Assembly (NCBI GenBank): GCA_031282985.1 | Contig: JAITCR010000125.1 | Coordinates: 1 to 7,131 of the forward strand | Source: Nitrososphaerota archaeon | GTDB taxonomy: Archaea; Thermoproteota; Bathyarchaeia; Bathyarchaeales; Bathycorpusculaceae | Direction: 5' to 3' | Length of the DNA stretch: 7,131 nucleotides | Shown: piece by piece, positions 1 through 5,712 of the stretch | Layout of the letters: the number at the start of each line of letters is the position of its first letter | Numbering within the stretch: position 1 is the first letter of the stretch | Notes under the pieces: generated by a model | Seen by the model: the letters and a program-made list of their open reading frames with translations, nothing else | Told to the model about the DNA's origin: nothing | Database searches by the model: none | Translations under genes and position numbers: made by a program

Positions 1-219
1 ATTATTATCTTGACAGTTTTATTGGTGTAGCTGTGTAGTTTTTGTGTTTTTATACATCTAATTTGACCATTTGGTAGCGCATTCGTTCAGTTTGAGAATA
101 CAAAAATAATAAAGACTAAAGTCTAATCTTTGATACCATACAAACACTAACCTGATCGATAATAACCAGACACTCACACATTAAAATACTTTATGACATG
201 ACCAGCGTTTTAAGATTTT

Positions 220-270
220 AAAGTACACGCATAGGAATAAGCGGAAAAGACCTGGTTTGCGTGTATCTTT
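220..270. repeat. Imperfect inverted repeat, 12-bp stem with one bulge
   Basis: TACACGCA at 224-231 is perfectly complementary to TGCGTGTA at 258-265. AAAG at 220-223 then pairs with CTTT at 267-270 if T266 is bulged. The stem is about 12 bp around a 26-base loop containing AGG (233-235) and CCT (251-253), which could add a short inner helix. It lies in a gene-free region with no T-run directly after it, so it is not an obvious terminator. It could be part of a small RNA, a protein-binding site or a relic of a mobile element. Confidence 0.4.
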
Positions 271-429
271 GATTTGTAGAATATGCAACTATGAGAAGAG
301 CACAACGAAAATATTCAACCCGATATATCAACACACAATCAAGGAGGCAACTAGTTTCCGAACAGGTCCATTAATTTGCTTTTAGATTATTTTCTGATTA
401 AAGTGTCACTTGAGTTTAAAACAATGTTT

Positions 430-446
430 CTAAAACATAAAAAATG
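430..446 (-). terminator. T-rich candidate terminator of the flavin reductase gene
   Basis: Read on the minus strand, this stretch downstream of the stop codon at 500-502 contains a run of six Ts followed by ATGTTTTA. Archaeal RNA polymerase commonly terminates at such T-rich tracts without a hairpin. The assignment rests on position and composition only. Confidence 0.3.
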
Positions 447-499
447 ACCATACCCATCATCTAAGCATTAACAGGTATATTTACTAAAATGTGGTATAT

Positions 500-1072
500 C
501 TATGAGAGCGAGGCATGTTTGACTCCGTCACAAAATGCTTTGCCAACTATAGTGCCAGGCAGGCGATAGCTTGAGTCAGCAAAGTTTAAAGTGCAAAGTC
601 CTAGTTTTTCCGTGTCAAGTTTGCCATTTGTAAGGTATTTTTGTTCACTATAAGTGGCAACGATTTGTCCTATGAAAAGCTCATTTTTGGGTAAATCAAT
701 TACTGCAACAAGCCGACACTCCATGCAGAGAGGGCACTCTTTTATCATCGGTGCATCCGACAAACTACCGTAGAATACTTGAAAAAGGGTTGATTTATCA
801 ACATTTTCTCCTGAAACTAGACCGCAATAGTCAACTTTGTTGACTATATTTGCTGAAGGAAAATTTAAACTAAAAGTTTTCTTCTCTATAATGAACTTGT
901 TTGAGAAACGCACCTTATTTAGGCTAAATGAAACCATAGGGGGATCAAGACTTGCTGTTGCTATGGAACTTACAGTTGTAAAATTTGGCTGGTTATCAGT
1001 TACATTTACACCAACAATACCTAGCGGCACAGGAAACATCATACCGTTTTTGCCAAGCGCAATTTTTTCCAT
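500..1072 (-). CDS. Flavin reductase / flavoredoxin-like FMN-binding protein
   Basis: This 190-residue protein fits the flavin reductase-like split-barrel family, which binds FMN and typically passes electrons between NAD(P)H or other donors and redox partners in the cytoplasm. Visible features are the N-terminal strand PVPLGIVGV (residues 14-22), the FMN-loop segment NFTTVSSIATASLDPPMVSF (30-49), a second core strand FSLNFPS (67-73), the segment VDYCGLVSGENVDKS (80-94), a strand LFIGQIVATY (132-141) and a C-terminal YRLPGTIVGKAF (169-180). The length is normal for the family. Cysteines at 83, 113, 116, 119 and 160 are notable, but no standard metal motif is claimed. I prefer ATG at 1072 over the in-frame GTG at 1078 because the minus-strand TATA element ATATTTAA (1093-1100) is centred about 25 bases upstream of 1072, fitting a leaderless transcript. 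It is transcribed away from the coiled-coil gene, and its specific partner or substrate is unknown. Confidence 0.85.
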   Translation of the reverse strand: MEKIALGKNGMMFPVPLGIVGVNVTDNQPNFTTVSSIATASLDPPMVSFSLNKVRFSNKFIIEKKTFSLNFPSANIVNKVDYCGLVSGENVDKSTLFQVFYGSLSDAPMIKECPLCMECRLVAVIDLPKNELFIGQIVATYSEQKYLTNGKLDTEKLGLCTLNFADSSYRLPGTIVGKAFCDGVKHASLS

Positions 1073-1092
1073 AGACACACCATTTTAGACAG

Positions 1093-1100
1093 TTAAATAT
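1093..1100 (-). promoter_or_regulatory. TATA box of the flavin reductase gene
   Basis: The minus strand reads ATATTTAA, centred near 1096.5 and about 25 bases upstream of the ATG at 1072. This is the usual archaeal TATA-to-transcription-start distance. It implies a leaderless mRNA and supports the ATG over the GTG at 1078, which would be only about 18 bases away. There is no Shine-Dalgarno sequence before the start. Confidence 0.55.
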
Positions 1101-1247
1101 GAAACACAATATAGAAGTTAAGGGGCGATTTTATTAAGATTCTTTTTTCCACTCAAAAACAACATGAAAAATAGCAATTATCAAATTAATAATTACTTTG
1201 AATTTAAAGAAGATTTACAGTCTATTCAAGCTGCAAAGGTGTTATTG

Positions 1248-1255
1248 TTTAAATA
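1248..1255 (+). promoter_or_regulatory. TATA box of the coiled-coil gene
   Basis: TTTAAATA is centred near 1251.5, about 26 bases before the ATG at 1278, and no Shine-Dalgarno motif precedes that ATG. This fits a leaderless archaeal transcript. A 6-bp inverted repeat, AATTAT (1176-1181) and ATAATT (1189-1194), lies between this box and the divergent one and could be a regulator site, though the stretch is so AT-rich that chance is also likely. Confidence 0.6.
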
Positions 1256-1277
1256 TTTCGCAGCCTCAAAGTAAAGC

Positions 1278-2195
1278 ATGAGTTCCAGTTCAAATACCAA
1301 GCCTAAACGTATCTCAAGCACTAAAACTAAGAAAAATACAACTAAAACAACAAACACCAAAACCAAAAAAAGCACAACAACACAGAAAAAACCAACAACA
1401 ACGACAAAGAAAACTAAAACCATCACCAAAAGTGTAAAAGAAAAAACTGCAGATGCAGCAGTGCAAAATAATAGTGGTGATAATGGGGTAAAGAAAGCTC
1501 TTGTTAACATTGAACAGTTTGGAAACCAAACTTTTGCTCGTGCACCCTTTAGTCAATATTATGATAATTGGTTAAATGATCTACGTCAAGTAGTAACAGA
1601 TTTTGAGACAGGTTTAAATGTGAAAGTTGACAGGTCTTTCACTAAAAAATGTGAGCAAGCGTTTTTGAATATACAAACAGCATTAACTGAACAGCATGTA
1701 AAAGAATCTGCGCTATCTAAAGTTAAAAAAGATTTACAGAAAGTTAACCAAGATCTTGAAAAGATAGATGCTGACTATACCAGTAAAAAGCATGAGTTAC
1801 ATAACAAGCAAAATACAGGCACACAAAAATTAATACCGCAAATGAAAACACTTGAAAGCGACATGGCAATTCAAGAGAAAGTAAAGTTTGGCTTTTTCCA
1901 GTTTAGTGCTAAGAAAGAGGCGGCAAAAAAACTTGAACAGACAAAACAAGATTTAAAGGCAGTTCAAACTCAGATAGAAGTAGTTGTACAGAATTTTGCA
2001 GTAGAGCAGAGCAAATTGCATGATGAGTATATTGCCAAAAAGCAAGACCTTTCAGCTAAATCAGATACGTTGAGCAAGGAAGTAGAGCACTTGGAAGTTG
2101 ATACATCCATCAAAGCACGAAAAGAAATCTGTACAAGCTTAATCAACGCAATTAATGAACTTGTTAAACGTCAAACGACTAAAGCAAGCAAATAA
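1278..2195 (+). CDS. Coiled-coil protein with a K/T/S-rich basic tail, function unknown
   Basis: I do not recognise a named family. The 305-residue protein has three parts. Residues 1-57 are a low-complexity tail built almost wholly from Lys, Thr and Ser (for example TKTKKNTTKTTNTKTKK), strongly basic and presumably disordered. Residues about 72-137 look like an ordered helical region, with aromatic and hydrophobic positions (FSQYYDNWLNDL at 91-102). Residues about 138-275 are heptad-like and charged, with likely breaks near GTQKLIP (181-187) and KFGFFQFSAKK (203-213), suggesting an antiparallel or multi-segment coiled coil. A short helix closes the protein. No signal peptide or membrane segment is visible, so it is probably cytoplasmic. 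The tail resembles histone-like or nucleic-acid-binding tails in composition, which permits a structural or DNA/RNA-associated role but does not prove one. The start is supported by a TATA box 26 bases upstream. Confidence 0.8.
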   Translation: MSSSSNTKPKRISSTKTKKNTTKTTNTKTKKSTTTQKKPTTTTKKTKTITKSVKEKTADAAVQNNSGDNGVKKALVNIEQFGNQTFARAPFSQYYDNWLNDLRQVVTDFETGLNVKVDRSFTKKCEQAFLNIQTALTEQHVKESALSKVKKDLQKVNQDLEKIDADYTSKKHELHNKQNTGTQKLIPQMKTLESDMAIQEKVKFGFFQFSAKKEAAKKLEQTKQDLKAVQTQIEVVVQNFAVEQSKLHDEYIAKKQDLSAKSDTLSKEVEHLEVDTSIKARKEICTSLINAINELVKRQTTKASK

Positions 2196-2203
2196 AAACC
2201 AAT

Positions 2204-2225
2204 CTTTTATTTATCAGCCATTTTT
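2204..2225 (+). terminator. T-rich candidate terminator after the coiled-coil gene
   Basis: Starting nine bases after the stop codon, the + strand has CTTTTATTTAT and then a run of five Ts at 2221-2225. Such T-tracts are typical archaeal termination signals. The hairpin at 2225-2269 follows immediately and may or may not belong to the same signal. Confidence 0.4.
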
Positions 2226-2269
2226 ACATTTAAAAGGGTCTATTCTTATCCATGAATAAGTTAAATGTA
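2225..2269. repeat. 9-bp inverted repeat enclosing a second small hairpin
   Basis: TACATTTAA at 2225-2233 is perfectly complementary to TTAAATGTA at 2261-2269. Inside it, CTTAT (2245-2249) pairs with ATAAG (2256-2260) around a six-base loop, and this inner stem stacks directly on the right arm. The left side carries an 11-base bulge. It lies in the 3' region of the coiled-coil gene and could be an mRNA 3'-end structure. The low GC content makes chance pairing a real alternative. Confidence 0.35.
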
Positions 2270-2483
2270 TGTGTTCAGTTCTCAGGGAAGTGTTGTTTTA
2301 CTATGTGTGTATACATAAACATGCATACGAGATCTTGTTTGTTGAACAGAATACCTGAAAAAATAGTTTTTGACAAAAAATAATTGTACAAGTTTGACGA
2401 ACTACGCAAGTTGAATACACATGTTTTAAGAGGTTTACATTTAAAGTGACATGATCCTGTTTGTTGCAATATGTTTTTTAATG

Positions 2484-2489
2484 TTTTAA
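2484..2489 (+). promoter_or_regulatory. Candidate TATA box of the first nucleotidyltransferase gene
   Basis: TTTTAA is centred about 25 bases upstream of the ATG at 2511, with no Shine-Dalgarno motif in between. A neighbouring alternative, TTTTTTAA at 2474-2481, would fit the TTG at 2505. The right arm of the AAGAGGTT/AACCTCTT inverted repeat overlaps the 3' edge of this box, so a repressor binding there could block transcription factor access. Confidence 0.35.
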
Positions 2490-2510
2490 CCTCTTGTTGT
2501 TGAGTTGTGC

Positions 2511-3551
2511 ATGTTTATGATAGTTGAGAATTGGGTTCCAATGGACGGGGATACGTTTGTCACCTGTGATGGTTTTATAATGAACACGTTTGGTTATGAG
2601 CACCCGTGGGATCATTTGTTTGCGTTTCTCAAATACATACCCGCCAAATACAAGGACATGTTTAATGTTGAAATGCTTGAACGCACATGGCAGTATAACC
2701 ATACAGAGTTGTTTCGTGCAGAGAAACTCTACACTGCAAAAAACTATCAAACATTCATTGAAGCTTTCCGTAAAAATTTTCCTGACTACCTATTCTATGA
2801 TAAAAACCGTGACAAAGAAATAATTGCGGCACCATTAAATAGTATAGAAAAAGTTTTTGTGCCAAGAGATCGTTTAGCGTGGCTGCAAAGTTTGTCAATT
2901 CGTGATGAATTGCAAGATAAAGCTTTGGATCTTATATGGTTAATTAGTAAAGAATCTGAAGTGTCACTTTCAGATATGGGATTGCATGGTTCATTAGCGC
3001 TTAATATGCATGCGGCACATTCAGATATTGATTTTGTGGTGTATGGTACGGATAATTTTCGGCGTGTAGAGGCTGCTATTGAGAGACTTGTTAGTAACTC
3101 GGCGAAATTATCATATATTGTTGGTAACAGGTTAGATGCGACTCGTAAGTTTCAAGGGCGTTATCAGGGTAAAATTTACATGTATAATGCTACTCGTCAG
3201 TTTGAAGAGGTGGGCGTAAAGTTTGGTCAGTATACGTATACGCCTCTTACGTCTGTGCGTTTTCAGGCTGTTGTAGGTAGTGATAGGGAAACTATGTATA
3301 GGCCAGCAGTTTACAAGATTTCTAGCTATAAACCGTTAGATTCTGAGTCTGAAATGTCAGTTGATATGAGGCCAATACAAGTTGTGTCAAATATTGGTTG
3401 TTATCGTAATATAGCTAAGCAGGGCAGTGAGATTAAGGTTTCCGGTAAGCTTGAGAGGGTAGAGTCTGTTGTGGGTGATCAGGTTTTCTATCAGGTTGTT
3501 GTGGGAACGGCAACATCGGAGGAGGAGTATATTTGGCCGGTGAGTATTTGA
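2511..3551 (+). CDS. Divergent archaeal nucleotidyltransferase paralogue (first copy)
   Basis: This protein of about 346 residues has the polymerase-beta-type nucleotidyltransferase signature GLHGS followed, after ten residues, by DID in HSDIDFVVYG (catalytic Asp near residues 172 and 174). An N-terminal domain of about 100 residues includes FGYEHP and AFLKYIP. The C-terminal beta-rich region has PAVYKI and a late VSGKLERVE strand. The same order is seen in the next two genes, so all three are paralogues. Members of this superfamily move nucleotidyl groups onto nucleic acids, proteins or small molecules; the substrate is unknown. The site aligned with the third copy's FVKDW motif has no Asp (YMYNATRQF), so full activity is uncertain. 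Starts at TTG 2505, ATG 2511 and ATG 2517 are all possible; 2511 fits the TATA spacing and 2517 best matches the N-termini of the paralogues. The gene overlaps the next by 19 bases. Confidence 0.82.
   Translation: MFMIVENWVPMDGDTFVTCDGFIMNTFGYEHPWDHLFAFLKYIPAKYKDMFNVEMLERTWQYNHTELFRAEKLYTAKNYQTFIEAFRKNFPDYLFYDKNRDKEIIAAPLNSIEKVFVPRDRLAWLQSLSIRDELQDKALDLIWLISKESEVSLSDMGLHGSLALNMHAAHSDIDFVVYGTDNFRRVEAAIERLVSNSAKLSYIVGNRLDATRKFQGRYQGKIYMYNATRQFEEVGVKFGQYTYTPLTSVRFQAVVGSDRETMYRPAVYKISSYKPLDSESEMSVDMRPIQVVSNIGCYRNIAKQGSEIKVSGKLERVESVVGDQVFYQVVVGTATSEEEYIWPVSI
3518..3527 (+). promoter_or_regulatory. Strong Shine-Dalgarno motif deciding the TTG start of the second paralogue
   Basis: GGAGGAGGAG lies inside the end of the first nucleotidyltransferase gene, five bases before the TTG at 3533. 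It is the best ribosome-binding site in the window. It supports TTG 3533 over the in-frame TTG at 3548, which would be about 20 bases away. It also implies that the second gene is translated from the same mRNA as the first. Confidence 0.65.
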
Positions 3552-4630
3552 GACTTTGTGATCGTGATGGTGTTCTTACGCGTGAGGGTTTGCTTTTTAG
3601 GGTTTTTGGTTATAATCATCCCTCTAAAGTGTATCTTTGTGATGTGGAATATGCTTCAGCTGAGATTTTTCAGTCCACAGATTCTAGAGCGCCAAGAGAG
3701 GGCAAGGATAGTCTTTTTTTCAAGTTTTATAATGATGAGGGTATGAAGTTTGTTGCTAAAAAGTATCCGCAGTACATGTTTTTTCATAAAATGCTAGGTT
3801 TAGAGCTTGTGGGTGTTTCTGAAGAGGATATTTTTAAAGTTCGCAAGCCTCAGGAGCGTCTTGTTGAACTGCAAAAGCAGGGTCCAACCGATGAATTGCT
3901 TGCTGCAATGGAACGCACCTTGAAAATTGCTACTGCAAATTCAGGTTTGTCAACGGGTGATTTTGGCGTTTTTGGTTCTATGTTGCATAATTTTCATCAT
4001 CCTAAATACTCTGACATTGACTTTACCATTTATGGAAAAGAACAGAATGTTAAAATGTGTCAAACTCTTCAGGAGCTTTACAGGGATAAAACGTCAGGGT
4101 TAAGTAACGAGTTTACCTCTGATCAAGTTATGGACGGCAAACGGTGGTTTTTTACCAATTTTGACGTTAAAGATTTTATTTGGCATCAGTGTAGGAAGCA
4201 AATTTATGGTCTCTATGATGATAGAGCGTATAGTGGTAGGATAATTAAGGCTGAATTTGAGCCTGTTAAATCATGGAAGGGTAATGAAATAGTAAATGAG
4301 TACAATCATAGGCACTGCATTACTAGGCGGGGTTGGGTTAAAATTAAAGCTAGGGTAACGGCAGATGATGATGGCCCCTTTATTCCCTCAGTCTATGGAA
4401 TTGAACCTTTAGAAGTTTTAGAAGGCCCAAGGGCTGCGGGTGAGGTTACGCGGGTGTTTTCGTATATGGAAGAGTTTCGTCAGCAGGTACATAAGGATGA
4501 GGTGGTTATTGTGGAGGGTAACTTGGAGGAGGTACAGACGCCTGAGCTGAGTGCTGAGGGTTGTTTTTATCAGGTTACTTTAACGTATTGTCCGCGTTAT
4601 TATGATCAGGTTTTGAAAGTTTTGCATTAA
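3533..4630 (+). CDS. Divergent archaeal nucleotidyltransferase paralogue (second copy)
   Basis: This 365-residue protein carries the core motif FGVFGS (residues 144-149), then eleven residues, then DIDFTIYG (161-168), with Asp161 and Asp163 as the likely metal ligands. The N-terminal domain aligns with its neighbours (RDGVLTREGLLFRVFGYNHP, 11-30). The C-terminal beta-rich domain shows FIPSVYGIEPLEVLEGP (283-299), FSYMEEFRQQ (309-318) and VEGNLEEV (327-334), resembling the third copy more than the first does. An insertion with an aromatic stretch (KRWFFTNFDVKDFIWHQC, 203-220) sits between core and C-terminal domain. The aligned position of the possible third carboxylate is not Asp. The TTG start follows a strong ribosome-binding site, and the N-terminal length then matches the third copy. 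It is co-transcribed with the first copy and converges on the third, with overlapping stop codons. Substrate unknown. Confidence 0.82.
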   Translation: MAGEYLRLCDRDGVLTREGLLFRVFGYNHPSKVYLCDVEYASAEIFQSTDSRAPREGKDSLFFKFYNDEGMKFVAKKYPQYMFFHKMLGLELVGVSEEDIFKVRKPQERLVELQKQGPTDELLAAMERTLKIATANSGLSTGDFGVFGSMLHNFHHPKYSDIDFTIYGKEQNVKMCQTLQELYRDKTSGLSNEFTSDQVMDGKRWFFTNFDVKDFIWHQCRKQIYGLYDDRAYSGRIIKAEFEPVKSWKGNEIVNEYNHRHCITRRGWVKIKARVTADDDGPFIPSVYGIEPLEVLEGPRAAGEVTRVFSYMEEFRQQVHKDEVVIVEGNLEEVQTPELSAEGCFYQVTLTYCPRYYDQVLKVLH

Positions 4631-5658
4631 ACTGTTCCAAGGATCATGTAATCTTCGGGTTTGCTGCCTAATATTAGGCGGTAATATCTCTTGTTGTTTT
4701 TTTTGTTTATTACATGTTCTATTTTTCCTTGGGCAGTTATAGTTTCATTGTTTTCTGCTTGTTCACAGAATCTGCCGCGGAAAGAGGAGACTTCTTTTAT
4801 GGGAGCCAAGTTGGGTCCTTCTATGGTTTTTACGTTTTGTAGTTGGTAACTGCATGGGGTGAAGAGTGCTTCTGTTTTGTTGTTGATTTTTGCAGTTATT
4901 TTTGCGTATCCAGCGTTGTTGTAGTATACATCGCCATAGTGTTCATGGAGTTCAGGCCAGTCTTTTACGAAGCGTACAAAATAGTCTGTGCCGTTATACA
5001 TGCCTTGGAAGGCTTTTCGGTTCTCTACTTTTTGAAAATCGTTAAAGCTCATGTGAGTGTCTTTTGAGCGGAAGTCATAAAGAGCTACAAGTTCCGCCAT
5101 TGTATAAGCCTTACAGTGTGGATGACCCTTCTTTAACAGATGTTGCAGGGCAGTGTATGCTTTGCGAGAGTTTTCCTCACCGTAAATTAGCAGATCAATA
5201 TCAGAGGTTTCTGTTGTTAAACCGGCAAGAATAGAACCTGAAACACCAATAGCACTCAAAGAAATACCTGCAGCCGCTTGTATGTCAAGGGCAAATTGTA
5301 GGGTTTTTTCTTCTAAAACATTCTCAAACTTACTATCTTGGAGACTGTCCAATTTAGTCTGTGGCTGAAAATGTTGAATTATCTCATCTGTGGGGACTTC
5401 ACAGAGGGTTTCGCCAAAGACTTCATCAAACAAGAGTAAGTGTGGCAGGTGTTCTTGTAAAAATTTGAATCGGTCACCAAGACTGTAAACTTTACTATAA
5501 CGCAAATTTTTGCTGTAACGTGAACCTTTTGGGTCAGGGATGTAGCGTGGAAAAGCAACAATTTTACCTTCAGGATGAACAACACCTTTTACGTCAAAAA
5601 TAACGTGGCTTTTATGCTGAATAAAGTCTCCTTCACGGGCTAACATGCCATACCTCAC
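4627..5658 (-). CDS. Archaeal nucleotidyltransferase domain protein, canonical copy (COG1665-like)
   Basis: Of the three paralogues, this 343-residue protein looks most like the archaeal family as I know it. Residues 8-41 (REGDFIQ...AFPRYIP) form the N-terminal domain signature. The core is AIGVSGS (136-142) with DIDLLIYGEE (153-162); Asp153 and Asp155 are the expected metal ligands and Asp233 in FVRFVKDW (227-234) is a candidate third. The C-terminal region has FTPCSYQL (266-273), SSFRGRFCEQA (291-301) and YYRLILG (325-331). The overall reaction should be nucleotidyl transfer; the acceptor is unknown. GTG at 5658 fits leaderless transcription from the shared box at 5681-5688. An alternative ATG at 5646 has a GAGGT motif five bases before it and would lose four residues. 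It is divergent from the CitG-like gene and tail-to-tail with the second copy. Confidence 0.88.
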   Translation of the reverse strand: MRYGMLAREGDFIQHKSHVIFDVKGVVHPEGKIVAFPRYIPDPKGSRYSKNLRYSKVYSLGDRFKFLQEHLPHLLLFDEVFGETLCEVPTDEIIQHFQPQTKLDSLQDSKFENVLEEKTLQFALDIQAAAGISLSAIGVSGSILAGLTTETSDIDLLIYGEENSRKAYTALQHLLKKGHPHCKAYTMAELVALYDFRSKDTHMSFNDFQKVENRKAFQGMYNGTDYFVRFVKDWPELHEHYGDVYYNNAGYAKITAKINNKTEALFTPCSYQLQNVKTIEGPNLAPIKEVSSFRGRFCEQAENNETITAQGKIEHVINKKNNKRYYRLILGSKPEDYMILGTV

Positions 5659-5680
5659 ATTTGTGTTGTTTTTGCATAAC

Positions 5681-5688
5681 GTTTAAAC
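5681..5688. promoter_or_regulatory. Palindromic GTTTAAAC box shared by two divergent genes
   Basis: The perfectly symmetric GTTTAAAC is centred at 5684.5. That is about 26 bases from the GTG of the minus-strand nucleotidyltransferase (5658) and about 28 bases from the ATG of the CitG-like gene (5713). Both distances fit an archaeal TATA element with leaderless transcription. No better separate box is visible for either gene in the 54-base gap; the AT-rich sequence at 5703-5712 is too close to the ATG. TBP binding is itself pseudo-symmetric, so direction would depend on flanking BRE sequence. Confidence 0.5.
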
Positions 5689-5712
5689 AATTCGCACCCT
5701 TCAAAATATATT

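Larger units (their letters stand above)
1..499. other. Gene-free AT-rich stretch at left edge
   Basis: I see no convincing gene here on either strand. The first 60 bases are T-rich on the + strand and may be the end of an upstream transcript. A good Shine-Dalgarno-like AAGGAGG at 341-347 has no ATG, GTG or TTG at a usable distance, so I treat it as an orphan. The clearest structure is the inverted repeat at 220-270, listed separately. No tRNA-type T-loop or other known RNA signature was recognised. Confidence 0.5.
2223..2519. repeat. Cluster of short direct and inverted repeats in the 2196-2510 gene-free stretch
   Basis: The gene-free interval before the first nucleotidyltransferase contains several repeat pairs. 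TTTACATTTAAA occurs directly at 2223-2234 and 2434-2445. GATCTTGTTTGTTG (2331-2344) recurs with one change as GATCCTGTTTGTTG (2453-2466). CATAAACATGCA (2314-2325) is inverted as TGCATGTTTATG at 2508-2519, which covers the start codon region. AAGAGGTT (2428-2435) is inverted as AACCTCTT (2488-2495) next to the candidate TATA box. No long gene is evident; a minus-strand frame of about 64 codons starts at a TTG and has no recognisable features. Confidence 0.5.

Noticed and set aside
112..124. AGACT-AA-AGTCT palindrome
   Set aside because: Only five pairs with a two-base loop; expected by chance in AT-rich DNA of this length.
341..445. AAGGAGG with a downstream frame (TTG 376 to TGA at 443-445)
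   Set aside because: The start would be about 28 bases from the motif, an in-frame stop at 352-354 blocks any closer start, and the 22-residue product shows no features.
1226..1556. Minus-strand open frames opposite the Lys/Thr-rich tail
   Set aside because: They encode repetitive V/F/L/C stretches that are simply the complement of the ACA/AAA-rich tail codons; the + strand frame has a promoter and a structured remainder.
2275..2469. Minus-strand frame of 64 codons in the gene-free interval
   Set aside because: It starts at a TTG with no ribosome-binding site or suitable TATA element, has no recognisable motif, and overlaps the repeat cluster.
2511..4630. Minimal nucleotidyltransferase-HEPN (MNT-HEPN) toxin-antitoxin system
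   Set aside because: The proteins are about 350 residues with extra N- and C-terminal domains, much larger than MNT antitoxins, and no HEPN partner with its R-x4-6-H motif is encoded nearby.
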